Assembly (NCBI GenBank): GCA_947624365.1
Contig: CANQJY010000003.1
Span: forward strand, 1-35,629
Source of the DNA: an uncultured Clostridia bacterium
GTDB lineage: Bacteria; Bacillota; Clostridia; TANB77; CAG-508
Length of the DNA: 35,629 nucleotides
Direction of reading: 5' to 3'
Positions 1-8,499 of the stretch are shown here, piece after piece (the first letter of the stretch is position 1; each line of letters starts with the position of its first letter). The notes under the pieces were generated by a model. It had not been told where the DNA came from, did no database searches, and saw only the letters and a program-made list of their open reading frames with translations. A program made the translations under genes and the position numbers.

Positions 1-66
1 CAGTGACGATAATTGATCACTGATTTTATAAAAAATTTTAATTTTAAAAAAAATTACACACTTTAC

Positions 67-95
67 TTGACAAAGTCCTTTGCATTAAATATAAA
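67..95 (+). promoter_or_regulatory. Candidate sigma-A promoter with no gene behind it
   Basis: TTGACA at 67-72, a 17-base spacer and TATAAA at 90-95 make a near-consensus promoter facing rpoC. The expected transcript start is near 102 and the symmetrical terminator at 189-220 would end it after about 120 nt. No complete open reading frame fits inside that transcript. If active it would make a short noncoding RNA. In DNA this AT-rich a chance match is possible. Confidence 0.35.
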
Positions 96-188
96 AAGAA
101 TGAATAAAAAAGATATAGAAAAAAATAAAGAAACGGCAATAGCAAAAACTATTTCTTCATCAAAAAATATAATTAAAATTTTATACAC

Positions 189-220
189 AAAAATTCCAGC
201 GATTTCTCACTGGAATTTTT
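189..220 (-). terminator. Intrinsic terminator of rpoBC
   Basis: The arms AAAAATTCCAG (189-199) and CTGGAATTTTT (210-220) are perfectly complementary with a 10-nt loop. The stem ends in a T run in both directions, so it could stop transcription from either side. It lies about 100 bases past the rpoC stop codon. Confidence 0.75.
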
Positions 221-270
221 GCTTTCGGGTTCCTATTTTAGGACACCCTCTTTATTGCTTTTTTAAACTC

Positions 271-320
271 TGTCCCAAAGTGGACACAATGTCCAAAAAA
301 GGACCGTCCCAAAATGGACA
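271..320. repeat. Palindromic repeat family, copy A (tandem, not inverted)
   Basis: A complete 31-nt unit occupies 290-320, starting TGTCCAAAAAAGGACCG and ending CCCAAAATGGACA. It is preceded at 271-286 by the last 16 bases of a second unit in the same orientation (TGTCCCAAAGTGGACA). Unlike the other copies it has no opposing arm, so it cannot form the long hairpin. It ends exactly where the rpoC stop codon begins (321). Confidence 0.85.
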
Positions 321-3300
321 TTATTCTGTTAGTTCTGTACTGATGCGGATGTCTTGGTATTTTTTCATTCCTGTTCCTGCTGGAATTAGTTTTCCTATTA
401 TTACGTTTTCTTTTAGTCCGATTAGGTCGTCTGTTTTTCCTTTGACTGCTGCTTCTGTTAGGACTCTTGTTGTTTCTTGGAATGATGCTGCTGATAGGAA
501 ACTGTCTGTTGCTAGTGAGGCTTTTGTTATTCCTAGTAAGACTCTCTTTCCTGTTGCTGGTTTCTTTCCTTCTGCTATTGCTTGTTTGTTTCTGTCTTCA
601 AATTCGTACATGTCAATTAGTGATCCTGCAAACATGTCTGTTTCTCCATTGTCTTCTATTCTTACCTTTTTTAGCATTTGCCTTCCTATTACTTCTATGT
701 GCTTGTCATTGATGTCAACACCTTGGTTTCTGTACACTTTTTGTACTTCTGATATTAAGTATTCATACACTCCTTCTGGTCCTTTAATTGCTAAAATTTC
801 AGCTGGGTTGATTGAACCTTCTATTAATGGTTGTGCCACTTCTACCATGTCTCCGTCACTTACTTTCATTTTTGAACCAAATGGGATTGTATATGTTCTA
901 GAGTCATCTTTTGATGTTACAATGACTTCTTTCTTTTTCTTTGTTTCTTTGATTTTTACTTTACCTGCAATTTCTGTGATAATTGCTAGTCCTTTTGGTT
1001 TTCTTGCTTCAAATAGTTCTTCAACTCTTGGTAAACCTTGTGTAATATCTGCTACACCTGCAACACCTCCTGAGTGAATAGTTCTCATTGTTAATTGTGT
1101 TCCTGGTTCTCCAATAGATTGGGCTGCAATTATACCAATAGATTCTCCTATAGATACTAAATCTCTTCTTGCTAAGCCCATTCCATAACATTTTTGGCAT
1201 ACACCATGTTTTGAATGGCATCCTAGTACAGAACGTACTTCTACTCTTTCAATTCCTGCTTCTACAATTTTTTCTGCGATTGGTTCTGTAATCATTGTGT
1301 TTGTGTCTACAATTAGTTCTTTTGTTTCTGGATTTATAATATCATGTAATGCAAATCTACCAATTAGTCTTTCTTGTAATTTTTCAATAATTTGATTTCC
1401 ATCCTTGATGTCATATATTATAATTCCTTCTTCTGTTCCACAATCTTCATCTCTTACAATGATATCTTGTGATACATCAACTAATCTTCTTGTTAAATAT
1501 CCTGAGTCTGCTGTTCTTAGAGCTGTATCTGAAAGTCCTTTTCTTGCTCCATGGGCTGATATAAAGTATTCTAAGGCGTCTAATCCATCTGCAAATGATG
1601 ATTTGATTGGTATTTCAACTGCTTTACCTGTTGTACTTGCCATTAATCCTCTCATACCTGCAATCTGGCGTAATTGGTTCATATTTCCACGGGCTCCAGA
1701 TTTTACCATCATGTAAATTGGATTCAAATTATCAAAGTTATCTTCCATAGCTTTACTTACATCATTTGTTGCTTGTTCCCAAACTTTTATAACAGCATTA
1801 TATCTTTCATCTTCTGTTATTAAACCTCTTGCATATTGCTTACGAATAGTTTCTACTTGTTTATCTGCATCCTCTAATATTCCTTTTTTTGCAGATGGTA
1901 CTTCTACATCACTCATAGAGAATGTAATACCTGCTAATGTTGAATATTTAAATCCTAATGCTTTTATATAATCAATTACTTCTGCTGATTCGGTTAAGCC
2001 ATGTAGTCTGATAACTCTTTCTATTATTGTTCCCATTGTCTTTTTTACAACTGGGAAATTAATTTCATATTGGAATGGATCTTCTTCCCTGTTTATAAAT
2101 CCTAAGTCTTGTGGAATTCCTTGGTTGAAAATAATTCTTCCAACACTTGTTTCAATTTTTTTGTGTTGAATTTCTCCGTTAATTTCCTTTTCAATTCTTA
2201 CAAAAATCTTTGCGTGAATTCCAACATCATTGTTTTCAAATGCCATAATTGCTTCATCTGGGTCACGATAATATGAGCCTTCCCCTTTTTCACCATCTAT
2301 AATCATTGTTAAATAATAACTTCCTAAAATCATATCAAGTCTTGGTACTGCTACTGGTTTTCCGTCTTGTGGTTTTAATAAGTTATTTGTTGATAACATT
2401 AAATATCTTGCCTCTGCTTGTGCTTCTGGTGATAGTGGTAAATGGATTGCCATTTGATCACCGTCAAAGTCTGCATTAAATGCTTCACATACAAGTGGGT
2501 GAAGTTTTATTGCTCTACCTTCTACTAATACTGGTTCAAATGCTTGAATTCCAAGTCTGTGTAGTGTTGGTGCACGGTTTAGCATAACTGGATGATCTTT
2601 TATAACTTCTTCTAGAATTCCCCATACTTCTGGATTTAATCTTTCTACCATTCTTTTTGCATTTTTTATATTTTGTGCAAGATTTCTTCCTACTAATTCT
2701 TTCATAACAAATGGTTTGAATAATTCAATTGCCATTTCTTTTGGAAGTCCACATTGATAAATTTTTAGTTCTGGTCCTACAACTATAACAGAACGTCCAG
2801 AATAATCAACACGTTTTCCTAATAAGTTTTGACGGAAACGTCCTTGTTTTCCTTTTAACATATCTGATAAAGATTTTAATGCTCTGTTTCCTGCTCCTGT
2901 TACTGGTCTTCCACGTCTACCATTATCTATTAATGCATCTACTGATTCTTGTAACATACGCTTTTCATTACGTACAATTATTTCTGGAGCTCCTAATTCT
3001 AATAATCTTTTTAGTCTGTTATTTCTGTTTATAACTCTACGGTATAAGTCATTTAAGTCAGATGTTGCAAAACGACCTCCGTCTAATTGTACCATTGGTC
3101 TTAATTCTGGTGGAATAACAGGAATAACTCCCATAACCATCCATTCTGGACGGTTACCAGAAATCCTAAAAGATTCTACTGTATCTAATCTTTTTATTAA
3201 TTTAGATTTCTTTTGCTCACTTGCTTTTTCAATTTCTTTTTTTATTGAAGCTGATAGTTTGTTTATATCAATTTCTGCCAACAATGTTCTAATTGCTTCT

Positions 3301-3818
3301 GCACCCATTTGTGCTTTAAAACTATCTTTTCCATATTTTTCTTGTGCTTCATGATATTCTTTTTCATTTAGCACTTGACATTTTTCTAGACCAGATGTTC
3401 CTTTGTCTACAACTATATATGATGCAAAATATATAACTTTTTCTAAGTTTCTTGGTGAAACATCTAACATTGTTGCAATTCTACTTGGAATTCCTTTAAA
3501 ATACCAGATATGTGCAACTGGGGCTGCTAATTCAATATGCCCCATTCTTTCACGTCTTACTTTTGATTTTGTTACCTCTACTCCACATCTGTCACAGACA
3601 ATTCCTTTATATCTTACTCTTTTATATTTTCCACAATGACATTCCCAGTCTTTTGTTGGTCCAAATATTCTTTCACAAAATAGACCATCTTTTTCTGGTT
3701 TTAACGTTCTGTAGTTTATGGTTTCTGGTTTTTTTACTTCTCCTTTTGACCATTCTCTTATTTGTTCATCTGATGCAATTCCTATTTTTAATTTGTTAAA
3801 AATCTCTAATTCGTCCAC
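321..3818 (-). CDS. rpoC: DNA-directed RNA polymerase subunit beta'
   Basis: Largest catalytic subunit of RNA polymerase, 1165 aa, close to the family's usual length in Firmicutes. Visible landmarks, N to C: the first zinc site with Cys60, Cys62, Cys75 and Cys78 (CHCGKY...CDRCG); the magnesium-binding NADFDGDQ loop with Asp450, Asp452 and Asp454; and the second zinc site (DCGTEEG, then CHSKHGVCQKC). The start is GTG at 3818, preceded by an AGGGGGG ribosome binding site. The gene begins 11 bases after the rpoB stop and shares its transcript. It ends in TAA, directly against repeat copy A, with an intrinsic terminator about 100 bases on. Identification is certain. Confidence 0.98.
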   Translation of the reverse strand: MDELEIFNKLKIGIASDEQIREWSKGEVKKPETINYRTLKPEKDGLFCERIFGPTKDWECHCGKYKRVRYKGIVCDRCGVEVTKSKVRRERMGHIELAAPVAHIWYFKGIPSRIATMLDVSPRNLEKVIYFASYIVVDKGTSGLEKCQVLNEKEYHEAQEKYGKDSFKAQMGAEAIRTLLAEIDINKLSASIKKEIEKASEQKKSKLIKRLDTVESFRISGNRPEWMVMGVIPVIPPELRPMVQLDGGRFATSDLNDLYRRVINRNNRLKRLLELGAPEIIVRNEKRMLQESVDALIDNGRRGRPVTGAGNRALKSLSDMLKGKQGRFRQNLLGKRVDYSGRSVIVVGPELKIYQCGLPKEMAIELFKPFVMKELVGRNLAQNIKNAKRMVERLNPEVWGILEEVIKDHPVMLNRAPTLHRLGIQAFEPVLVEGRAIKLHPLVCEAFNADFDGDQMAIHLPLSPEAQAEARYLMLSTNNLLKPQDGKPVAVPRLDMILGSYYLTMIIDGEKGEGSYYRDPDEAIMAFENNDVGIHAKIFVRIEKEINGEIQHKKIETSVGRIIFNQGIPQDLGFINREEDPFQYEINFPVVKKTMGTIIERVIRLHGLTESAEVIDYIKALGFKYSTLAGITFSMSDVEVPSAKKGILEDADKQVETIRKQYARGLITEDERYNAVIKVWEQATNDVSKAMEDNFDNLNPIYMMVKSGARGNMNQLRQIAGMRGLMASTTGKAVEIPIKSSFADGLDALEYFISAHGARKGLSDTALRTADSGYLTRRLVDVSQDIIVRDEDCGTEEGIIIYDIKDGNQIIEKLQERLIGRFALHDIINPETKELIVDTNTMITEPIAEKIVEAGIERVEVRSVLGCHSKHGVCQKCYGMGLARRDLVSIGESIGIIAAQSIGEPGTQLTMRTIHSGGVAGVADITQGLPRVEELFEARKPKGLAIITEIAGKVKIKETKKKKEVIVTSKDDSRTYTIPFGSKMKVSDGDMVEVAQPLIEGSINPAEILAIKGPEGVYEYLISEVQKVYRNQGVDINDKHIEVIGRQMLKKVRIEDNGETDMFAGSLIDMYEFEDRNKQAIAEGKKPATGKRVLLGITKASLATDSFLSAASFQETTRVLTEAAVKGKTDDLIGLKENVIIGKLIPAGTGMKKYQDIRISTELTE

Positions 3819-3829
3819 TCTTTTCCCCC

Positions 3830-6800
3830 CTATTCAATGATATCATCATCTTCAGAATCAAAAATTGCTTCATCATCTTCATCATCTAATTCATCAAAAA
3901 GTGCATCACTCTCATCATCTTCTATCATTATGTCATCATCTTCTAATGTTTCATCTATAAAGCCTTCTTCAAATTCATCTTCTTCTGCAAAATCTTCTGC
4001 TGATAACATCTTTTTCTCTTGTTCTGGATCATATTCGATACCATCTTCTATATTTTCTTTTAGTTCTAATTCTTGGTTGTCTTCTGAATATAGACGTACA
4101 TCTAATCCTAAAGATTGTAATTCTTTCACTAATACTTTAAAGCTTTCAGGAACGCCTGGTTCTGGTATGTTTTCTCCTTTAACAATTGCTTCATAGGTTT
4201 TTACTCTTCCAACTACATCGTCAGATTTTACGGTTAACATTTCTTGTAGTGTATATGCTGCTCCATATGCTTCTAATGCCCAAACTTCCATTTCTCCGAA
4301 ACGTTGTCCACCAAATTGTGCTTTTCCTCCTAATGGTTGTTGAGTAACTAATGAGTATGGTCCTGTTGAACGAGCATGGATTTTATCATCTACTAAGTGA
4401 TGTAATTTTAACATGTACATAACACCAACTGTTACTGGTTTTGCAAATGGGTCACCTGTACGGCCATCATATAAAATAGATTTTCCATCTGCACTCATAT
4501 TAGCTTCTTTTAAGATTTTTTCAACATCTTCTTGTGTTGCACCATCAAATACTGGTGTTGATACATGCCATCCTAATGCTTTTGCTGCTCCTCCTAAGTG
4601 TACTTCTAGGATTTGACCTAAGTTCATACGAGAAGGTACACCTAATGGGTTTAATAAAATATCTATTGGAGTACCATCTGGTAAAAATGGCATATCTTCT
4701 TCTGGTAATACTCTTGATATAACACCTTTGTTACCATGACGTCCTGCCATTTTATCTCCTACAGAAATTTTTCTTTTTGTTGCAATATAACATCTAATAA
4801 TTTGATTTACTCCAGGTCCTAATTCATCTGAATTGTCTCTTGTAAAGATTCTAACATCAACTATTGTTCCTGCTTCACCATGTGGTACACGTAGAGATGT
4901 ATCTCTTACTTCTCTTGCTTTTTCTCCAAAGATTGCTCTTAATAATCTTTCTTCTGCTGTTAATTCTGTTTCTCCTTTTGGAGTTACTTTTCCAACTAAT
5001 ATATCTCCTGGTCTTACTTCTGCACCAATTCTGATAATTCCGTTTTCATCAAGGTCTTTTAACACATCATCACCAACATTTGGAATATCTCTTGTGATTT
5101 CTTCTGGTCCTAATTTAGTATCACGACACTCACAATCATATTCTTCAATATGGATTGATGTGAATACATCTTCTTTTACTAGTCTTTCATTTAGTAAAAT
5201 AGCATCTTCGTAGTTATATCCTTCCCATGTAGAAAATGCAACTAATACATTTTTACCTAGTGACATTTCTCCATCTTTGGTTGCTGGTCCATCTGCGATG
5301 GCATCTCCTTTTTTAACTATTTCACCTTTTTTTACAATAGGTTTTTGGTTGATACAAGTACCACCATTTGTTCTTTTGAATTTACGTAATTTATGTACTA
5401 CTGTTTTTCCATTTTGATATTTTACTGTAATTGCATCTCCTGCTACTTTTTCAACAACTCCATCATCTTCTGCTAATACTAAAATTCCAGAGTCTTTTGC
5501 TGCTCTATATTCTATACCTGTTGCAACAATTGGTCTTTCTGTTATCATTAATGGAACTGCTTGACGTTGCATGTTTGCTCCCATTAATGCTCTTTTTGCA
5601 TCATCATGCTCTAAAAATGGTATCATGGCTGCAGCAATTGATACTAATTGTTTTGGTGAAACATCTACATATTGTACTTGATCTTTATCTACTTCGATAA
5701 TATCATTTCTATAACGAACTCTTATTCTGTCATTTATGAATTCACCTTTTTTGTTCATTGGTTCTGAAGCTTGTGCAATCATATAATTATCTTCAACATC
5801 TGCACTCATATATTCTACTATATCAGTTGCTTTGTGTGTTTTAGGGTCAATTTTTCTATATGGTGTTTCTATAAATCCATATTCATTGATATTAGCAAAT
5901 GAAGAAAGTGCTGATATTAATCCTATGTTTGGTCCTTCTGGTGATTCGATTGGGCATAATCTACCATAGTGTGTATAATGAACGTCACGTACTTCGAAAC
6001 CTGCTCTTTCTCTTGTTAGTCCACCTGGTCCTAATGCTGAAATTCTTCTTTTATGTGTTAATTCTGAAAGTGGATTTGTTTGATCCATAAATTGTGATAA
6101 TTGTGAACTTCCAAAGAATTCACGAATTGCTGATGTGATTGGTTTTGTGTTTATTAAAGTTTGTGGTGTTACAACATCTAAGTCCTGAATTGTCATTCTT
6201 TCACGTACAACTCTTTCTAGTCTTGCTAAACCAATTCTAAATTGATTTTGTAAAAGTTCACCAACACAACGAATTCTACGATTTGCTAAATGGTCTATAT
6301 CATCTGGTTTTCCAATTCCATGTGATAAATTTAGTAAATAGTTTACTGATGCAATCATATCATCAATTGTGATATGTTTTGGCACTAGTTCATCATATCT
6401 TTCTTTCATCATTTTTACTAAATCTTTTTTGTCAGTATTGTCAATGATATTTTTTAAAACTTCATAGTAAACATCTTCTTTGAAATGTAAACTGCTTAAA
6501 TCTACATCTGGTAAAACTTTGTGTGGATTTACAGTTGCATTTCCTATAATTCTTACTTTTCTTTCTCCAATCATAACGTCAACTATATTAATTCCTGCAT
6601 TTTGGATATTTTCTGCTACTTCTTCAGAAATGATTTCTCCACCTTGAACAAATACTTCCCCTGTTTCACTATCTACTATGTCATTTGCTGATATTTTTCC
6701 TTTTATTCTTCCAGCTAGTCCTAATTTTTGATTAAATTTATATCTTCCTACTTTTGCTAAATCATATCTTTTTCCATCATAAAATAAACCATTGAATAGG

Positions 6801-7561
6801 TTCTTTGCAGCTTCAACTGTTGGTAATTCACCTGGTCTTAATTTTTTATATATTTCAATTAGGGCTTCATCTTGATTTTTTATTGGGTCTTTTGCAATTG
6901 TTGCTGTTAACATTTCTTCTTCACCAAATAGTTCTCTAATTTGGTCATCACTTATTACACCAATTGCACGTAATAATGTTGTTACTGGTACTTTTCTTGT
7001 ACGGTCAACACGAACCCAGAAAATGTCGTTACCATCTGTTTCATATTCCAGCCATGCTCCTCTTAGTGGCATAACTGTTGATGTGTATGTCTTTTTTCCT
7101 GTTTTTGTGTCAAATATTTCGTCATAGTAACATCCTGGTGAACGTACTAATTGGCTAACAACTACCCTTTCTGCTCCATTGATAATAAATGTTCCACTGT
7201 CTGTCATAAGTGGGAAATCACCTAGATAAATTTCTTGTTCTTTGATTTCGCCTGTTTCTCGATTGATTAGTCTGACTTTTGCATGTAGTCTGCTAGAGTA
7301 TGTTGTGTCTCTTTCTTTTGCCTCTTCTAATGTATACTTGGTTTTGTCTTCCATATAATAGTCAAAAAACTCAAGAACTAGATTTCCAGAATAATCTTCA
7401 ATTGGTGATATATCTTTTAATACCTCTCCTAATCCTTCTTCTATAAACCAGTCATATGAGTCTTTTTGTACTTTGATTAGGTTTGGCATTTCGATAAAAT
7501 CTCCAACTTTTGCGAAATCTTTTCTTGAGGCTTTTTCGTATTGGATTTCTTTTAGTTTCAA
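3830..7561 (-). CDS. rpoB: DNA-directed RNA polymerase subunit beta
   Basis: Beta subunit of RNA polymerase. I place the start at a TTG codon (7561), giving 1243 aa, because AAGGAG at 7575-7570 stands 8 bases before it. A GTG three codons upstream (7570) is in frame but overlaps that ribosome binding site. The rifampicin-pocket segment (SSQLSQFMDQTNP, THKRRISALGPGG, around residues 485-510) carries the usual drug-sensitive residues. The C-terminus is a long acidic tail of about 60 residues, rich in Asp and Glu, beyond the conserved core. The upstream neighbour is a divergent membrane-protein gene, not rplL. It has its own promoter (7758-7787) and a long structured leader. Confidence 0.97.
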   Translation of the reverse strand: MKLKEIQYEKASRKDFAKVGDFIEMPNLIKVQKDSYDWFIEEGLGEVLKDISPIEDYSGNLVLEFFDYYMEDKTKYTLEEAKERDTTYSSRLHAKVRLINRETGEIKEQEIYLGDFPLMTDSGTFIINGAERVVVSQLVRSPGCYYDEIFDTKTGKKTYTSTVMPLRGAWLEYETDGNDIFWVRVDRTRKVPVTTLLRAIGVISDDQIRELFGEEEMLTATIAKDPIKNQDEALIEIYKKLRPGELPTVEAAKNLFNGLFYDGKRYDLAKVGRYKFNQKLGLAGRIKGKISANDIVDSETGEVFVQGGEIISEEVAENIQNAGINIVDVMIGERKVRIIGNATVNPHKVLPDVDLSSLHFKEDVYYEVLKNIIDNTDKKDLVKMMKERYDELVPKHITIDDMIASVNYLLNLSHGIGKPDDIDHLANRRIRCVGELLQNQFRIGLARLERVVRERMTIQDLDVVTPQTLINTKPITSAIREFFGSSQLSQFMDQTNPLSELTHKRRISALGPGGLTRERAGFEVRDVHYTHYGRLCPIESPEGPNIGLISALSSFANINEYGFIETPYRKIDPKTHKATDIVEYMSADVEDNYMIAQASEPMNKKGEFINDRIRVRYRNDIIEVDKDQVQYVDVSPKQLVSIAAAMIPFLEHDDAKRALMGANMQRQAVPLMITERPIVATGIEYRAAKDSGILVLAEDDGVVEKVAGDAITVKYQNGKTVVHKLRKFKRTNGGTCINQKPIVKKGEIVKKGDAIADGPATKDGEMSLGKNVLVAFSTWEGYNYEDAILLNERLVKEDVFTSIHIEEYDCECRDTKLGPEEITRDIPNVGDDVLKDLDENGIIRIGAEVRPGDILVGKVTPKGETELTAEERLLRAIFGEKAREVRDTSLRVPHGEAGTIVDVRIFTRDNSDELGPGVNQIIRCYIATKRKISVGDKMAGRHGNKGVISRVLPEEDMPFLPDGTPIDILLNPLGVPSRMNLGQILEVHLGGAAKALGWHVSTPVFDGATQEDVEKILKEANMSADGKSILYDGRTGDPFAKPVTVGVMYMLKLHHLVDDKIHARSTGPYSLVTQQPLGGKAQFGGQRFGEMEVWALEAYGAAYTLQEMLTVKSDDVVGRVKTYEAIVKGENIPEPGVPESFKVLVKELQSLGLDVRLYSEDNQELELKENIEDGIEYDPEQEKKMLSAEDFAEEDEFEEGFIDETLEDDDIMIEDDESDALFDELDDEDDEAIFDSEDDDIIE

Positions 7562-7607
7562 AAAAATCACTCCTTAATATTTTATTGAAGCAGAATGAAT
7601 TTATTTG

Positions 7608-7722
7608 ATTTTAAGGAAAGTCCCTCTTAGCATATAGTTCTTATAAGATATTTGAAAGTGTCTGCTTTTCACCACAAATTTTCTTATGGGGTTCCTATAT
7701 CTAATTCCTCTTTTCTTAAAAT
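7608..7722 (-). promoter_or_regulatory. Structured leader RNA of rpoB (candidate)
   Basis: Read on the minus strand, three nested helices can form. The outer helix pairs 7722-7710 (ATTTTAAGAAAAG) with 7620-7608 (CTTTCCTTAAAAT), 13 pairs with one A-C mismatch. The middle helix pairs 7704-7695 (TTAGATATAG) with 7637-7627, 10 pairs with one bulged G. The inner helix pairs 7687-7682 and 7679-7675 with 7648-7643 and 7654-7650, 11 pairs around a small internal loop. The predicted transcript start (about 7751) lies just upstream and the rpoB start about 47 nt downstream. I do not recognise it as a known leader. Roles in autoregulation or RNase III processing are inference. Confidence 0.5.
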
Positions 7723-7757
7723 TAAAATCTTAATTTGAAATAAATGTTGCAAATGTT

Positions 7758-7787
7758 ATTATATCAAATTTTGCTTACGGATGTCAA
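7758..7787 (-). promoter_or_regulatory. Promoter of rpoBC
   Basis: On the minus strand, TTGACA (7787-7782), an 18-base spacer and TATAAT (7763-7758) match both consensus hexamers exactly. The expected start of transcription is near 7751, giving a leader of about 190 nt before the TTG start of rpoB. Confidence 0.75.
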
Positions 7788-7830
7788 GGTTTTTGAGAAT
7801 TTTTTTTGATTTTTTTTGAGATTATTTTAA

Positions 7831-7859
7831 TTGACAAAATTATGTGAGTATGATATATA
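7831..7859 (+). promoter_or_regulatory. Promoter of the small-multidrug-export-type gene
   Basis: TTGACA at 7831-7836, a 17-base spacer and TATATA at 7854-7859 lie 41 bases before the ATG at 7900. It is divergent from the rpoB promoter, and the two -35 boxes are about 43 bases apart. Confidence 0.65.
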
Positions 7860-7899
7860 CAAAATAAATTGTTAAAGTAAAAAGCGAAAGGATATAATT

Positions 7900-8400
7900 A
7901 TGGCTAATTTACCGATTTTGATTAAATATTTATTGACAGCTTTTATAGGTATGATACCTATTGTTGAATTAAGGGGTGCAATTCCAATAGGTGTTTTTAC
8001 ATTCCACTTAAACTATTTAGAATCTTTTGTTTGTAGTTTTATAGGAAATATTATTCCTGTATATTTTATTGTTAAGTATATTAGACCTTTGTTTGATTTT
8101 TTTGGAAGGTGGAAACCTTTTAAAATTGTTATTGATTGGGCTTCTAATAAAGCTACAAAAAATATTGAAAATAACCCAAGATTGCAAAACTTTGCAGCAC
8201 TTGGATTATTCTTGTTTGTTGCTATTCCATTACCTGGTACAGGTGCTTGGGTTGGTTCTTTAATTGCTAATTTTCTAGATTTACCTCCTAAAAAAGCTAT
8301 CCCTCCAATTATTGTTGGGGTTCTTACTGCTGGTATTATTATTTTGATTTTGACAGCTGTTGCAAATGGTGGTATACAATACCTATTGCAAAGAATATAG
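7900..8400 (+). CDS. Small multidrug export-type membrane protein (COG2426-like)
   Basis: A 166-aa integral membrane protein resembling the Sm_multidrug_ex family (Pfam PF06695, COG2426). Family features visible are the N-terminal hydrophobic segment followed by PIVELRGAIPIGV, a central loop with FGRWKPFK, the segment FVAIPLPGTGAWVGSLIA, and a hydrophobic C-terminal helix (IIVGVLTAGIIILILTAV). The ATG has an AAAGGA ribosome binding site. Despite the family name, I know of no firm substrate assignment, so transport function is uncertain. Its TAG stop at 8398-8400 is followed immediately by repeat copy B, and the next gene converges on it. Confidence 0.85.
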   Translation: MANLPILIKYLLTAFIGMIPIVELRGAIPIGVFTFHLNYLESFVCSFIGNIIPVYFIVKYIRPLFDFFGRWKPFKIVIDWASNKATKNIENNPRLQNFAALGLFLFVAIPLPGTGAWVGSLIANFLDLPPKKAIPPIIVGVLTAGIIILILTAVANGGIQYLLQRI

Positions 8401-8497
8401 TGTCCATTTGGGGACGGTCCTTTTTTGGACATTTTGAAACAAATGTCCAAAAAAGGACCGTCCCCAAATGGACAAAAGGACCGTCCCCAAATGGACA
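8401..8497. repeat. Palindromic repeat family, copy B
   Basis: The left arm (8401-8431) and right arm (8444-8474) are 31-nt perfect reverse complements around a 12-nt loop. A further 20-nt tail at 8478-8497 repeats the end of the right arm in direct orientation. Arm variant: CCATTTGGGGACGG. It fills the whole space between two convergent stop codons, beginning at the base after the TAG at 8398-8400 and ending two bases before the stop at 8500-8502. The hairpin could act as a terminator in both directions. Confidence 0.9.
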
Positions 8498-8499
8498 TT

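Larger units (their letters stand above)
1..320. other. Intergenic stretch downstream of rpoC at the left window edge
   Basis: No convincing gene is visible here. An open plus-strand frame runs through it, but that frame continues deep into the antisense of rpoC and has no ribosome binding site. The stretch holds a small hairpin at 1-22 (CAGTGA/TCACTG arms), a consensus-like plus-strand promoter at 67-95, the rpoC terminator at 189-220 and a palindrome-family repeat at 271-320. The hairpin at the edge may belong to a gene outside the window. Confidence 0.6.

Noticed and set aside
13..1077. 354-codon plus-strand frame at the left edge
   Set aside because: Most of it is antisense to rpoC, it lacks a ribosome binding site, and it reads through the terminator and repeat copy A.
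3837..4196. Plus-strand Ser-rich open frame opposite the end of rpoB
   Set aside because: It is the antisense shadow of the Asp/Glu-rich tail of RpoB (GAT and GAA read as ATC and TTC on the other strand), with no ribosome binding site or family resemblance.
7561..7755. Identification of the rpoB leader as the ribosomal L10 leader
   Set aside because: No rplJ is downstream, and I could not find the characteristic L10-binding bulge sequence. I kept it as an unassigned leader.
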